Shown here one piece after another: positions 52,815 to 62,842 of a DNA stretch of 64,000 nucleotides (its first letter is position 1; each line of letters starts with the position of its first letter). Origin of the DNA: an uncultured Pelagibacteraceae bacterium (lineage in GTDB: Bacteria; Pseudomonadota; Alphaproteobacteria; Pelagibacterales; Pelagibacteraceae); contig CACHPJ010000001.1 of NCBI GenBank assembly GCA_902581775.1, forward strand, positions 1-64,000, written 5' to 3'. The translations under genes were made by a program, and so were the position numbers. The notes beneath the pieces are model-generated. The model made no database searches, was not told the origin of the DNA, and worked only from the letters and a program-made list of their open reading frames with translations.

Positions 52815-53630
52815 TTAAAGAATCCATTCTTTAAATTTAGATTTATTTTCAACTATATATTTTGGAAAATCTTCATTTAATTCAACTTTTTCGTATTTGA
52901 TATTTCTATCAAATAGATCTTTTTTATTATTTATTCTTTCTTGTATTTTTCCTTCATCAAAGAAATTATCTTTTTTGAACTCTTGATGTGCAAAAACTTT
53001 AATTTTTTTTGATATTTCCTTTGGTCTTTTTAAAAAGCTGAAGTGCCAACCACCATCATAAATTAACTGGGGAGCCTTTGGTTTATAAAATTGCCAAAAG
53101 GGTCTTTTTTTTGTTTTTATATTTCTAAGCCACTGAGGCGATCTAAGAAATTTTTTTTGACAAATTTTAGTTCCCATCCAGTATTTGTCTGTAAAATTTT
53201 GTAAGTTTAACTTCGATTGAAAATTTTTTTGTAAAAAACAAGCATACTTATTTTTAGTCTTAAAATAGGAAATTTTTTTTGGATCAGGTATTTCATCAAT
53301 ATCGGAAATCATGATTAAATCTTCTTCATTATACTTTGAAAATCCTTTTGATAGAGAATTTCTTTGATGCTGATCCCGAACATGATTAGATCCCCAATTC
53401 TTTTTTAAAGGTTTTGTATCCATAGGTAAGTCGTCTACAATTATATAAGTAATTTTATCCTTAAACTTTTTAAAATTATTATAATCAAAATTTAACTTCT
53501 TTTTATTTCCCGCATGATCTCTTGTAGCTTCAGCTATTATAAATTTTTCGACAATATCTGCTAATGTATTTAATCTTATATCCAAAATTAAATTTTCATC
53601 AAAATACGAAAAACAATCAATTAACTTCAT
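52815..53630 (-). CDS. Glycosyltransferase family 17 protein
   Basis: A 271-residue enzyme like the bacterial GT17 (beta-1,4-N-acetylglucosaminyltransferase III-like) family: LIDCFSYFDENLILDIRLNTLADIVEKFIIAEATRDHAGNKKKLNF (3-48), HQRNSLSKGF, the metal-binding-like MISDIDEIPDP (about 106-116) and GGWHFSFLKRP (about 194-204). It probably adds a sugar to a surface glycan. It ends against tRNA-Arg and lies 2 bp after the ABC-2 permease gene, with which it probably shares a transcript. Confidence 0.83.
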   Translation of the reverse strand: MKLIDCFSYFDENLILDIRLNTLADIVEKFIIAEATRDHAGNKKKLNFDYNNFKKFKDKITYIIVDDLPMDTKPLKKNWGSNHVRDQHQRNSLSKGFSKYNEEDLIMISDIDEIPDPKKISYFKTKNKYACFLQKNFQSKLNLQNFTDKYWMGTKICQKKFLRSPQWLRNIKTKKRPFWQFYKPKAPQLIYDGGWHFSFLKRPKEISKKIKVFAHQEFKKDNFFDEGKIQERINNKKDLFDRNIKYEKVELNEDFPKYIVENKSKFKEWIL

Positions 53631-53632
53631 GT

Positions 53633-54424
53633 TTATTCCCCCATGTTAATAAGCGTGCCTCTTTCCCTTGCACCAGAGTAAGAAATATAAAAGATAGTTA
53701 CTCCAGCAGTAAAATATAAAAGAGAAATGATAACACCTTTAAATATTGTATAGTAATTAATAGCATCATTTATTAAAATATTTCTCATTTCTTCAAAAAT
53801 ATGAACTAAGGGCAAAATTTTAGATATTGTTTGAAGCCAATCTGGTAAAATTTCAATAGGGTAATAAATACACCCTAAAGGAGCTAAAAAGAAAAGACTT
53901 GCCCATGCAATATTTTCAAAAGATGGACCAAATCTTATTAGTCCTGCCGTAACTAATAAACCTAAAGTTACTCCAAATATATATAAACTTAAAAGTAAGA
54001 AAATTAGTGGAATACCTAATTTGAAGACTGAGACCCCAAACAAAGGAATAGCTAAAAAAGCTGCTGGCACCAAACCTATCAATGTCCTGAATATAGCGGT
54101 TAAAGTTAATGCAGTTATAATTTCACTAATTTTTAAAGGGGCTATGAATAAGTTGGTAAAATTTCTGCTCCAAATCTCTTCTAAAAACATCATATTGTAA
54201 CTTATGCTTGATCTAAATAAAAAATCATAGAGTATTGCTGCTGTTAAAATTATGCCGACGGTATTACTGTAATAGCTTGAGCTTAAAGTAAAAAATTTAG
54301 ATATAAATCCCCATAAAAAAATTTGAATTGTAGGCCAATAAATTAGATCGATCAATCTTGGAAAAGAGCTTTTGATTAAATAAAAATGTCTTAAACTCAA
54401 ACCATAAATTTTATGCCATCTCAT
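53633..54424 (-). CDS. ABC-2 type exporter permease
   Basis: A 263-residue inner-membrane protein with about six helices and the ABC-2 layout seen in polysaccharide and drug exporters. It shows LFIAPLKISEIITALTLTAIFRTLIGLVPAA and the C-terminal-half stretch FLAPLGCIYYPIEILPDWLQTISKILPLVHIFEEMRNIL, typical for this group. It pairs with the ATPase gene, which it overlaps by 14 bp. The adjacent GT17 gene suggests glycan or glycolipid export, though the substrate is unknown. Confidence 0.85.
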   Translation of the reverse strand: MRWHKIYGLSLRHFYLIKSSFPRLIDLIYWPTIQIFLWGFISKFFTLSSSYYSNTVGIILTAAILYDFLFRSSISYNMMFLEEIWSRNFTNLFIAPLKISEIITALTLTAIFRTLIGLVPAAFLAIPLFGVSVFKLGIPLIFLLLSLYIFGVTLGLLVTAGLIRFGPSFENIAWASLFFLAPLGCIYYPIEILPDWLQTISKILPLVHIFEEMRNILINDAINYYTIFKGVIISLLYFTAGVTIFYISYSGARERGTLINMGE

Positions 54425-55145
54425 TTTTACTCCTCGCTATTTTTAAAAATGTATCTTCGAGATTGCCTCTACCATGCTTATCAATTAATTCTTTGCAAGT
54501 TCCTCGATCAACTATTTTACCCTCTTTCATCATAATTACGTTATCGCATAGTCTTTCAACTTCTGACATATTGTGAGATGCAAGAAGTATTGTAAGCTCA
54601 TTTTTTTTTTTATAATCTTCTATATAATTTCTGACGAAATCTCCAACATCTGGGTCTAAACTTGCTGTCGGCTCATCTAAAAATAAAAGTTTAGGTTTAT
54701 TTATAAGTGATTTAGCTAAAGAAACTCTATTTTTTTGTCCCGATGATAATTCACCTGTTTTTTTATCTAAATAAGAATTTATATTTAAATTTTCTACAAT
54801 TTCCTCTATCCTCTCTATTAAGTTGACCACTCCATATAATCTACCATAAATTTCAAGATTTTGTCTTACAGTTAATTTTTTTGGCAACTCAACATAGGGC
54901 GAAGCAAAATTAATTTTTTCTAATAAGAAATTTTTGTCTGACTTATTTATATCTTTATTATCTATTAAAATATTTCCACTGGTTGGCTTGATTAATCCAA
55001 GCATCATTCCTATAGATGTAGTCTTACCACAACCATTTGGCCCCAATAAACCCATGGTTTGATTTTTCTGAATTTTAAATGAAATATTTTTAACAGCTTC
55101 TACATTTCTAAAATTTTTTTTCAGATTGTTTACTTCAATTTTCAT
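54411..55145 (-). CDS. ABC exporter ATP-binding protein
   Basis: A 244-residue ABC ATPase of the ABC-2 exporter (CcmA/DrrA-like) class. It has Walker A GLLGPNGCGKTTSIG (about 32-46), signature ELSSGQKNRVSLAKSL (about 138-152), Walker B LLFLDEPTASLDPDVGD and the H-loop ASHNMSEVE. It pairs with the ABC-2 permease and overlaps both neighbours (tsaC by 4 bp, permease by 14 bp). Confidence 0.9.
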   Translation of the reverse strand: MKIEVNNLKKNFRNVEAVKNISFKIQKNQTMGLLGPNGCGKTTSIGMMLGLIKPTSGNILIDNKDINKSDKNFLLEKINFASPYVELPKKLTVRQNLEIYGRLYGVVNLIERIEEIVENLNINSYLDKKTGELSSGQKNRVSLAKSLINKPKLLFLDEPTASLDPDVGDFVRNYIEDYKKKNELTILLASHNMSEVERLCDNVIMMKEGKIVDRGTCKELIDKHGRGNLEDTFLKIARSKNEMA

Positions 55146-56101
55146 TTTTTTCCAGCCGCTCTTTTTAATCTATCGTTTATAGCTACACCAATTCCTTTAT
55201 TAGGTATTTTTGCAACATAAATTTTTTTGTAATTCATTTTTTTTATCTTTCTAAATAATTTGTATAAGTTTCTAGCCGCTTCATATAAATTAGAATTTTC
55301 ACTTAAATTATAGGTATTTATAGATTTCTTATATCTTTTTCCAAATGTTATAAATGCGTGATTTTTACTTACTTTTTTTTTATTAAGTATCATTGGTATA
55401 TTTGGAGAGTAATGTTTTTTAAACATACCGGGAGATTTTATGTTTTTATTAATGTTGCTGTTCATAATTCTTTTTTTTAGAATTTTTTCTATTTTTTCTC
55501 TACTTATAACGCCTGGTCTTAAAATATTAGGTTTTTTGTTTAGATCAAGGACTGTTGACTCAATTCCTATTTTTGATTTACGACCATCTATTATAATTTT
55601 AATATCTTTTCCAAATTCATCTGCAACGTCTGAAGCTGTAACAGGACTTACTGCATTAGCCTTATTAGCACTTGGCATGGCAAGTGGAAAGTCAATTCTT
55701 TTTAATATTTTTCTTGTAATTTTATTATTTGGAAATCTTACCCCTACAGTCTTTAAATTTGCGCATGCTAATTTACTTATTTTAGATGATTTCTTTTTTT
55801 TCATTATAAATGTTATTGGTCCAGGACAAAAATATTTATAAAGTTTTAAAAAAGTTTCATTAATTTCAACATCATTATAAAGTTTTGTGAGGTCATAATA
55901 ATGTATTATTAACGGATTAATCCTTGGTCTTTTTTTGAGATTATAAATTTTTTTTACCGACTTAGAAGAGTATGCATTTCCTGCTAACCCATAAACTGTT
56001 TCAGTAGGAAGACCTACGATATTAGATCTTCTTAAATATTTTAATGTTTTAGAAAGGTTTTTTTTATTAAATTTTAAGATATTTGAATAGATATTTTTCA
56101 T
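55142..56101 (-). CDS. tsaC: Threonylcarbamoyl-AMP synthase (Sua5/TsaC)
   Basis: A 319-residue Sua5 form: the YrdC domain (about 15-200, with GLPTETVYGLAGNAYS, KIYNLKKRPRINPLIIHYYDL, PGPITFIMKKKKSS, VGVRFPNN, MPSANKANAVSPV and GIESTVLDLNKKPNILRPGVIS) plus a C-terminal Sua5 domain (SPGMFKKHYSPNIPMIL onward). It makes threonylcarbamoyl-AMP for the t6A37 base of tRNAs. It diverges from xseB, 12 bp away, and heads the minus-strand unit with the ABC exporter and GT17 genes. Confidence 0.92.
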   Translation of the reverse strand: MKNIYSNILKFNKKNLSKTLKYLRRSNIVGLPTETVYGLAGNAYSSKSVKKIYNLKKRPRINPLIIHYYDLTKLYNDVEINETFLKLYKYFCPGPITFIMKKKKSSKISKLACANLKTVGVRFPNNKITRKILKRIDFPLAMPSANKANAVSPVTASDVADEFGKDIKIIIDGRKSKIGIESTVLDLNKKPNILRPGVISREKIEKILKKRIMNSNINKNIKSPGMFKKHYSPNIPMILNKKKVSKNHAFITFGKRYKKSINTYNLSENSNLYEAARNLYKLFRKIKKMNYKKIYVAKIPNKGIGVAINDRLKRAAGKK

Positions 56102-56113
56102 AATGCTATTATT

Positions 56114-56341
56114 ATGTATTCGATGAAAGGCAAAAATATTCTAGGTGAAATTAAAAGTAAATCTTTAAAAGAGGCCAAAGCTGAAATAAATGAAATTCTG
56201 AATAAACTTGAAAAAAGTAATGCTGATTTAGAGGGTTTTAGTGATGATTATCAAAGATTAATTCGTCTAAATAAACATATATATGACCTCTTTAAAAAGA
56301 AAACTAAAAAAATCTCAAAAATATCCAAAAAAATTAAATGA
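56114..56341 (+). CDS. xseB: Exodeoxyribonuclease VII small subunit
   Basis: A 75-residue helical protein. KSLKEAKAEINEILNKLEKSNADLEGFSDDYQRLIRLNKHIYDLFKKKTKKISKI follows the XseB pattern (E-x-x-x-x-L-E-x-I-V-x-x-L-E-x-G-x-x-x-L-E-x-S-x-x-x-Y-x-x-G-x-x-L). Here the usual Gly in L-E-S-G and Y-x-x-G are replaced, so it is a divergent copy. A second in-frame ATG lies three codons in and is an alternative start. xseB-ispA-dxs is a known operon order; the stop overlaps ispA by 4 bp. Confidence 0.82.
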   Translation: MYSMKGKNILGEIKSKSLKEAKAEINEILNKLEKSNADLEGFSDDYQRLIRLNKHIYDLFKKKTKKISKISKKIK

Positions 56342-57214
56342 TTAAAAAAAGACTAGCTATTAATGCAAAAAAAACAGATAGGTTTTTAAAACTATATTTA
56401 AAAAACCAAAAACAAACTCCACTCTTAAAAGCAATGAAATACGGCGTATTATCAGGTGGAAAAAAAGTTAGATCATCTGTGATATTTAGTACGGGAAAAT
56501 TATTTAATTTAGAAGATAAAAAACTTATCAATATTTGTGGTGCGGTCGAGTCAATTCATTCTTATTCTTTGATACATGATGATTTACCTTGTATGGATGA
56601 CGATAAAATTAGAAGAGGTAAAAGTTCTACACATGTTAAATTTGGAGAAGCGACAGCAATTTTGGCAGGAAACTCTCTTTTGACTTTAGCTTTTGAAATG
56701 ATTACTGATAAAAAGTATTTAGTTTCAGACAAGAATAAAGTGGAACTTGTAAAATCTTTATCACTTTTTTCTGGACATAATGGAATTGCCGGTGGACAAG
56801 AACGAGATCTGAGTTTTGAAAATAAAAAAAAGTCTCTTAAAGAAATAGTTGATATGCAAAAAAAAGAAAACGGGTAAATTATTTAATTTTTGTTGCTTTT
56901 CCGTAGGAGTTGTAGCAAATAAAAATAAAAAAGATAAAAGAGAGCTTGGAATTATAGGTGAAGAAATTGGATTATTATTTCAGCTTGCAGATGATTTCTT
57001 AGACGTTAATAGTTCCAAGAAGATTCTAGGCAAGCAAATTAAAAAAGATGATAAAAAAGGTAAATCAACGTTGATAAATTTAATAGGTCTTAAAAAGGCA
57101 TACAATTATGCAGATAATTTAAAAAAAAAAATATTGAGAAAATTAAAAAAACATGGAAAAAAGGCAGAAGATTTAAATAATACGATAGAATTTATTTTAA
57201 AGAGAAAATATTAA
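56338..57214 (+). CDS. ispA: Farnesyl/geranyl diphosphate synthase, frameshifted at an A8 run
   Basis: Polyprenyl synthase that makes farnesyl-type diphosphates from IPP and DMAPP. The first part (56338-56877) carries [26 protein letters not shown] (first Asp-rich motif) and GGQERDL. The second part, in another frame up to 57214, carries KTGKLFNF and [10 protein letters not shown] (second Asp-rich motif). Frame is lost within A8 at 56858-56865; seven A would give [11 protein letters not shown] and a normal 291-residue enzyme. Both halves are well conserved, so a sequence error or slippage is more likely than decay. It overlaps dxs by 1 bp. Confidence 0.88.
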
Positions 57215-59124
57215 TGAAAAAATTTTTAGATGAAATTAATTATCCTTCAGATTTAAGAAAATTAAGTAAGGATAAATTGAAACAAGTCTCAAAAGAATTA
57301 AGAGAAGAATTAATAGAAGTGGTAGCTGAAACAGGTGGTCACCTTGGAGCTGGTCTAGGAGTAGTAGAACTTACAATTGCTTTACATTACGTTTTTAACA
57401 CTCCAAAAGATAAATTAGTTTGGGATGTGGGGCATCAATGCTACCCGCATAAAATTATTACTGGCAGAAAAAGTAAAATTAGAACTTTAAGACAAGGCGG
57501 AGGAATTTCAGGTTTTACCAAGAGAGAAGAAAGCGAATACGATCCATTCGGAGCAGCACATAGTTCAACGTCTATTTCATCAACACTTGGGATGGCTGTC
57601 GCAAAAAAACTATCTAATGACAAAAACAATGTAATAGCTGTAATTGGAGACGGCGCGATGAGTGCTGGCATGGCTTATGAAGCAATGAATAACGCCGGAG
57701 CTTTAAAAGCTAAATTAATTGTAGTCTTAAATGACAACGACATGTCAATAGCGAGACCAGTTGGTGCTATGAGCAAGTATTTACCAAAACTTCTTTCAGG
57801 AAAAATTTATTTTAGTTTGAGGGAAACTATCAAAATGATTACTTCAGCTTTTTCAAAGAGGTTTAGCCAAAAAGCAGGTAAAGCAGAAGACCTACTAAGA
57901 AGTATAGTTACAGGTGGTACCCTTTTTAGCGAGTTAGGATTTTATTATATAGGTCCTATAGATGGTCACGATGTAGAAAATTTGGTTAAAATTTTGGAAA
58001 ATGTAAAAAATTCAAATCACCAAGGTCCTATATTAATCCATACAGTTACTCAAAAAGGCAAAGGTTATAAACCCGCAGAGGAATCCGGTGATAAATATCA
58101 TGGAGTGTCAAAGTTTAATGTAGTTACTGGAGAACAAAAAAAAACGAAAACAAATAAGCTAGCCTATACAAAAGTTTTTGCTGAAACATTAATAAAACAC
58201 GCAGAAAATGACACTAAAATTGTTGGAATTACAGGAGCAATGCCATCAGGAACGGGTTTAAATTTATTTGAAAAAAAATTTCCTGAAAGGATGTTCGATG
58301 TAGGTATTGCAGAGCAACATGCTGTAACTTTTGCTGCTGGCTTAACAACGGAAGGGTTTAAGCCTTTTGCTGCAATTTATTCTACATTTCTTCAAAGAGC
58401 TTATGACCAGGTAGTTCATGATGTGGCTATTCAATCTCTTCCCGTAAGATTTGCAATTGATAGAGCAGGTTTGGTAGGAGCGGATGGACCGACTCATGCA
58501 GGATCATTTGATATTACTTACTTATCTACTTTACCAAATTTTGTGGTAATGGCCGCTAGTGATGAAGCTGAACTTGTTAGAATGATTAATACTTCGGTAA
58601 ATATAAATGATAGACCATCTGCCTTTAGATACCCACGAGGAAATGGATTGGGAATAGAATTGCCTGATATTGATGAAGTTTTAAAAATTGGAAAAGGTAA
58701 AATTATTAAATTAGGAAAAAAGGCAGCAATAATAAATTTTGGAGCAAGATTAGAAGAATGTAAAAAAGCATCTGATATCCTTTCAAAAAAAGGAATTAAC
58801 ATAACAATTATTGATGCAAGATTTGCAAAACCTTTGGATGAAAAATTAATTATTGAAGTTTCTACTAATCATGAAGCTGTTATTACAATAGAAGAAGGTT
58901 CAATTGGAGGATTTGGCTCTCATGTTATGCAGCTTCTTTCGGATAGAGGAATATTTGATAAAGGATTGAAATTTAGATCAATGATTTTACCTGATATTTT
59001 TCTAAATCAAGATAGTCCAGAGAAAATGTATAAAAAAGCTGGGCTTGATGCTCAAGCTATAGCTAATAAAATAGAAGGGACTTTAAATTCAAATATTGTT
59101 TTAGCTAAAAACAAGGTATTTTAA
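57214..59124 (+). CDS. dxs: 1-deoxy-D-xylulose-5-phosphate synthase
   Basis: A 636-residue ThDP enzyme that starts the MEP isoprenoid route from pyruvate and glyceraldehyde-3-P. It shows [23 protein letters not shown] (36-58), [15 protein letters not shown] (73-87), [10 protein letters not shown], the ThDP motif [20 protein letters not shown]...[20 protein letters not shown], and [17 protein letters not shown] plus [17 protein letters not shown]. It closes the xseB-ispA-dxs run. Stops of dxs and aroC touch on opposite strands. Confidence 0.97.
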   Translation: MKKFLDEINYPSDLRKLSKDKLKQVSKELREELIEVVAETGGHLGAGLGVVELTIALHYVFNTPKDKLVWDVGHQCYPHKIITGRKSKIRTLRQGGGISGFTKREESEYDPFGAAHSSTSISSTLGMAVAKKLSNDKNNVIAVIGDGAMSAGMAYEAMNNAGALKAKLIVVLNDNDMSIARPVGAMSKYLPKLLSGKIYFSLRETIKMITSAFSKRFSQKAGKAEDLLRSIVTGGTLFSELGFYYIGPIDGHDVENLVKILENVKNSNHQGPILIHTVTQKGKGYKPAEESGDKYHGVSKFNVVTGEQKKTKTNKLAYTKVFAETLIKHAENDTKIVGITGAMPSGTGLNLFEKKFPERMFDVGIAEQHAVTFAAGLTTEGFKPFAAIYSTFLQRAYDQVVHDVAIQSLPVRFAIDRAGLVGADGPTHAGSFDITYLSTLPNFVVMAASDEAELVRMINTSVNINDRPSAFRYPRGNGLGIELPDIDEVLKIGKGKIIKLGKKAAIINFGARLEECKKASDILSKKGINITIIDARFAKPLDEKLIIEVSTNHEAVITIEEGSIGGFGSHVMQLLSDRGIFDKGLKFRSMILPDIFLNQDSPEKMYKKAGLDAQAIANKIEGTLNSNIVLAKNKVF

Positions 59125-60207
59125 TTAACCACATTGAGCACGATTCATTAAAAAATGATCTAGTAATACACAAGAAAGCATTGCTTCTCCTATCGGCACG
59201 GCTCTTATTCCAACACAAGGGTCATGCCTACCTTTTACAGATATACTAGTATTCTTGCCTTTCTTATCTATTGTTTTTCTTTTATTCAATATTGAAGAAG
59301 TTGGTTTGACCGCGAATGAAGCAATAATATTTTGTCCAGTAGATATTCCGCCTAAAATACCTCCAGCATTATTCGACTTAAAATTTAATTTTCCAGACTT
59401 TGAAATCATCTCATCAGAATTTTCCTCTCCACTAAGAAAAGCAGCATTCATCCCAGCTCCTATGTTTACACCTTTCACAGCATTTATGCTCATTAAAGCT
59501 GCGGCTATATCTGTGTCTAGCTTAGAATAAATAGGAGCACCTAAACCAACAGGAATTCCTGTAACTCTCAATTCAATTATAGCACCACATGAAGAACCTG
59601 ATTTTCTTACAGCTAATAAATATTTTTCCCATAACTTAACCGATTTCTTATCTGGACAAAAAAATGGGTTTTTTCTAATTTCATTATTGTTCCAATTAAG
59701 TTTATCACACGACATTAAACCTAATTGAGTTACTGCACCTATTACACTAAATTTTTTACCTAAAATTTTTTTTAGAACTATTTTAGCGATAGCTCCGGCC
59801 GCAACTCTACTCGCAGTTTCTCTTGCTGACTGACGTCCACCACCTCTAAAATCTCTTATGCCGTATTTTTTTAAATACGTAAAATCTGCATGTCCAGGTC
59901 TAAATTTATTCTTAATAGACTCATAGTCTCTGCTTCTTTTATCTTCATTATAAATAATTAGAGATATAGGTGTGCCTGTAGATTTGCCATTAAAAACACC
60001 CGATAAGATATTTACTTTATCTGACTCTTTTCTTTGAGTGGTGAACTTAGATTGGCCAGGACGCCTCATGTTCATATCTTTTTGAATTTCAGCCTCTGAT
60101 ATAGATATGTTGGGTGGACAGCCATCAACTACACAACCGATAGCAGAACCATGAGATTCACCCCATGTTGTAAACCTAAAAATTTTACCAAAAGTGTTAA
60201 AAGACAT
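59125..60207 (-). CDS. aroC: Chorismate synthase
   Basis: A 360-residue FMN enzyme that turns EPSP into chorismate. It shows [28 protein letters not shown] (11-38), [16 protein letters not shown] (48-63), [59 protein letters not shown] (102-141) and GGISTGQNI. Length is normal. The start is 34 bp from pdxH, which reads the other way. It converges with dxs. Confidence 0.97.
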   Translation of the reverse strand: MSFNTFGKIFRFTTWGESHGSAIGCVVDGCPPNISISEAEIQKDMNMRRPGQSKFTTQRKESDKVNILSGVFNGKSTGTPISLIIYNEDKRSRDYESIKNKFRPGHADFTYLKKYGIRDFRGGGRQSARETASRVAAGAIAKIVLKKILGKKFSVIGAVTQLGLMSCDKLNWNNNEIRKNPFFCPDKKSVKLWEKYLLAVRKSGSSCGAIIELRVTGIPVGLGAPIYSKLDTDIAAALMSINAVKGVNIGAGMNAAFLSGEENSDEMISKSGKLNFKSNNAGGILGGISTGQNIIASFAVKPTSSILNKRKTIDKKGKNTSISVKGRHDPCVGIRAVPIGEAMLSCVLLDHFLMNRAQCG

Positions 60208-60241
60208 AGTTATTTAATGTATAAATTATTTTAAAGAAATT

Positions 60242-60874
60242 ATGAATCAAAAAAATGGCAAAAATTCACTTGGTTTGGATAAATGCTTCGAAGAAGCAGA
60301 AAATCCACTTGAATTATTCAAAAAATGGTTTTCTAGAGCAGAACAAACCGAAATAAACGATCCCAATGCCCTAGCCTTAGCTACATCGAATGAGAACAAT
60401 CAACCGAACGTAAGAATGGTTTTATTGAAAGGGTTGAGTGAAAAAGGATTTGTTTTTTATACAAATTTTAATAGTAGAAAAGGATCAGACTTAAAATCTA
60501 ATCAAAAAGCTTCTATGTGTTTCCATTGGAAAAGTTTAAGGAGACAAGTAAGAATTTTGGGTAAGGTTGAAAAAGTAAATGATAAAGAAGCAGATGAATA
60601 CTATAATTCGAGACCTTACAAAAACAAAATTGGAGCATGGGCCTCTTCACAATCTTCAATTTTAGATAAAAGAGAAAATTTTATAAAAAAGATTAAAGAA
60701 TTTGAGTTAAAATATCCTGAAGGAAACACTATTCCAAGGCCACCTCATTGGTCTGGATGGAGATTGGTACCTGAAGAAGTTGAGTTTTGGCTAGATGGAG
60801 AAGGTAGAATTCACGAAAGATTAAATTATAAGATTAATAATGGAAAGTGGTCAAAAAATTTACTTTATCCTTAA
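60242..60874 (+). CDS. pdxH: Pyridoxamine 5'-phosphate oxidase
   Basis: A 210-residue FMN oxidase that makes pyridoxal phosphate from PNP or PMP. Markers are NPLELFKKWFSRA, NALALATSNENNQPNVRMVLLKG (41-63), FYTNFNSRKGSDLKSNQKASMCFHWKSLRRQVRILG, YYNSRPYKNKIGAWASSQSS and the C-terminal WSGWRLVPEEVEFW...RIHERL. It diverges from aroC and its stop overlaps the end of the convergent polyprenyl synthase gene by 4 bp. Confidence 0.96.
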   Translation: MNQKNGKNSLGLDKCFEEAENPLELFKKWFSRAEQTEINDPNALALATSNENNQPNVRMVLLKGLSEKGFVFYTNFNSRKGSDLKSNQKASMCFHWKSLRRQVRILGKVEKVNDKEADEYYNSRPYKNKIGAWASSQSSILDKRENFIKKIKEFELKYPEGNTIPRPPHWSGWRLVPEEVEFWLDGEGRIHERLNYKINNGKWSKNLLYP

Positions 60875-61884
60875 AAAGATCTTCCTAAACTAAAATCAGT
60901 TAAGTTTTGTAAAATTTTTTTTTCTTCACTATTTTCAAAAATACTTAACGAGTCTCTAGATACATTTACAAAATATTCTGCTCTTTTTAAACTTTCCTCC
61001 ACAGCCTTATATTTATTTATCAAGGCAAGAGTTTCACTAAGATCTTCTTCAGTTCTTTTTTCTTTACTCATAACTTCTTTTAGAAAATTTTTTTCCTCAC
61101 TATTAGCTCTTTGAAAGATTAAAATTAGAGGCAATGTTGTTTTACCTTCGTAAAAATCTTTCCCAATCTCTTTACCAAATACAAGCTCTTTAGCATAATA
61201 ATCTAAAGCATCATCGGCAATCTGAAAAGCTAAACCTAAATTTTTTCCATAAGACTCTAAAGCATTTTTTTCTTTAGAACTGCATCCCGCTATACAAGCT
61301 CCAGTTCTAGTCGCGGCAGAAAACAGTGAAGCAGTTTTCATAGTTATAATCTTTATGTAAGTATCTTCTAATAAATCAGCTTCACCTCTATGTTGTAATT
61401 GTAAGACTTCTCCCTGTGCAATTTTTGCTGATGTTGATGACAGTAATTTTAAAATTTCTAAATCCCCGTCATCTACCATAATTTCAAAACATCTGCTTAA
61501 AAAATAATCTCCTACCAAAATAGATGATTGGTTACCCCAAATAGAGTTTGTAGTCTTATGACCTCTTCTTAATCTACTTTCATCTATTACATCGTCGTGT
61601 AGTAATGTTGCAGAATGTATAAGCTCTACACAAGTTGCTAAATTTATATCTCTACTACCTAATTCATAACCAGCCATTTTTGCAGAACCTAGAGTTAAAA
61701 GAGCCCTGAGTCGCTTCCCTCCTGATACAAAATGATGGTCAGACATTTTTTTAATAAGATCAACTTTACTTTGGAGTTTTATATTTATTAACTCTTCAAC
61801 CTTTACTAGTTTTTCATCTAATAAATTTTTAAGTTCTAAGTAGGCAGTATTTGCTGATTTTTTTAAAGGTATAACTCTTCCCAT
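60871..61884 (-). CDS. ispB: Long-chain polyprenyl (octaprenyl-type) diphosphate synthase
   Basis: A 337-residue trans-prenyltransferase that probably makes the ubiquinone side chain. GGKRLRALLTL (56-66), the first Asp-rich motif HSATLLHDDVIDESRLRRGHKTTN (91-114), GEVLQLQHRGE, KTASLFSAATRTGA and the second motif FQIADDALDYYAKE (about 216-229) are present, with the C-terminal GRSF. It is distinct from ispA (short-chain) at 56338. A 145-bp gap separates it from the divergent S49 protease gene. Confidence 0.93.
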   Translation of the reverse strand: MGRVIPLKKSANTAYLELKNLLDEKLVKVEELINIKLQSKVDLIKKMSDHHFVSGGKRLRALLTLGSAKMAGYELGSRDINLATCVELIHSATLLHDDVIDESRLRRGHKTTNSIWGNQSSILVGDYFLSRCFEIMVDDGDLEILKLLSSTSAKIAQGEVLQLQHRGEADLLEDTYIKIITMKTASLFSAATRTGACIAGCSSKEKNALESYGKNLGLAFQIADDALDYYAKELVFGKEIGKDFYEGKTTLPLILIFQRANSEEKNFLKEVMSKEKRTEEDLSETLALINKYKAVEESLKRAEYFVNVSRDSLSIFENSEEKKILQNLTDFSLGRSF

Positions 61885-62029
61885 ATCTTCATTGTTATAA
61901 TTGATTTTATCTATAATAAACTTTTAAATTTTTACCCTGGTGACGCACCTCAAGTTCAACTAGAAGTAGTGCAAATATTGTTTAAAAAATTACATAGCAT
62001 TGATATAAGAATGAAGATATCTATCAAAT

Positions 62030-62842
62030 ATGTTCTCAATTTTTAAAAAAAAAATAATAGTTCCCCACGTTAGGTTAACCGGAGTTATCGGTAATCTTGG
62101 AAGATTTAAACAGGGTATGGACCTCTCAAGCCAACAAGATATTTTAAAAAAAGCTTTTTCACTTAAGAAAGCAAAAAATGTTGCTATTTCTATAAACTCA
62201 CCTGGAGGATCACCGGTTCAATCACATTTGATTTATAGTTATATTAGACAATTAGCTGAAAAAAATAAAAAAAAGGTTATAGTATTTGCTGAAGACGTTG
62301 CTGCATCTGGTGGTTACTTCATAGCATGTGCCGGGGATGAAATTTATGCTAATTCAAGTTCTATCATTGGTTCAATCGGGGTAATTTCTGCTTCATTTGG
62401 TTTTAAAGATTTAATAAAAAAAATTGGAGTAGAGAGGAGAGTTTATACTGCAGGAAAAAACAAAAGCACGCTTGATCCATTCATTGATGAAAAAGAGGAA
62501 GACGTAAGTAGACTTAAAAAGATACAATTAGAATTGCACGCTGATTTTATTAAAATTGTTGAAAAAAGTAGGGGTAAGAAATTAAAGGATCCTGAAAAAA
62601 ATAATTTATTTACTGGAGAATTTTGGACCGGTTCAACTGCACTCAAATTAGGCTTGATCGATGGTATTGGGAATGCTGAACAAGTTCTAAGGGAAAAATT
62701 TGGAGATAAAGTTGTTATTAAAAAATTTGAAAAACAAAAAGGATTTTTAGCAAAAAAATTATCTTCATCTGTAGACAATCAGGTAGAAAATTTAATAAAT
62801 CTTTTAGAAGAGAAAGCTATTTGGCAAAGATTTGGTTTATAA
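62030..62842 (+). CDS. S49-family serine peptidase (SohB/SppA-like)
   Basis: A 270-residue peptidase of the SppA/SohB family. VRLTGVIGN, INSPGGSPVQS (54-64), the nucleophile block FAEDVAASGGYFIACAGDEIYAN (Ser in ASGG, about 93) and the general-base Lys in GKNKSTLDPF (about 142-151) are visible, with GLIDGIGN near 215. The N terminus is basic and lacks a clear membrane helix, so the protein may be peripheral or cytoplasmic. It starts 145 bp from ispB and ends directly before glyQ. Confidence 0.88.
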   Translation: MFSIFKKKIIVPHVRLTGVIGNLGRFKQGMDLSSQQDILKKAFSLKKAKNVAISINSPGGSPVQSHLIYSYIRQLAEKNKKKVIVFAEDVAASGGYFIACAGDEIYANSSSIIGSIGVISASFGFKDLIKKIGVERRVYTAGKNKSTLDPFIDEKEEDVSRLKKIQLELHADFIKIVEKSRGKKLKDPEKNNLFTGEFWTGSTALKLGLIDGIGNAEQVLREKFGDKVVIKKFEKQKGFLAKKLSSSVDNQVENLINLLEEKAIWQRFGL

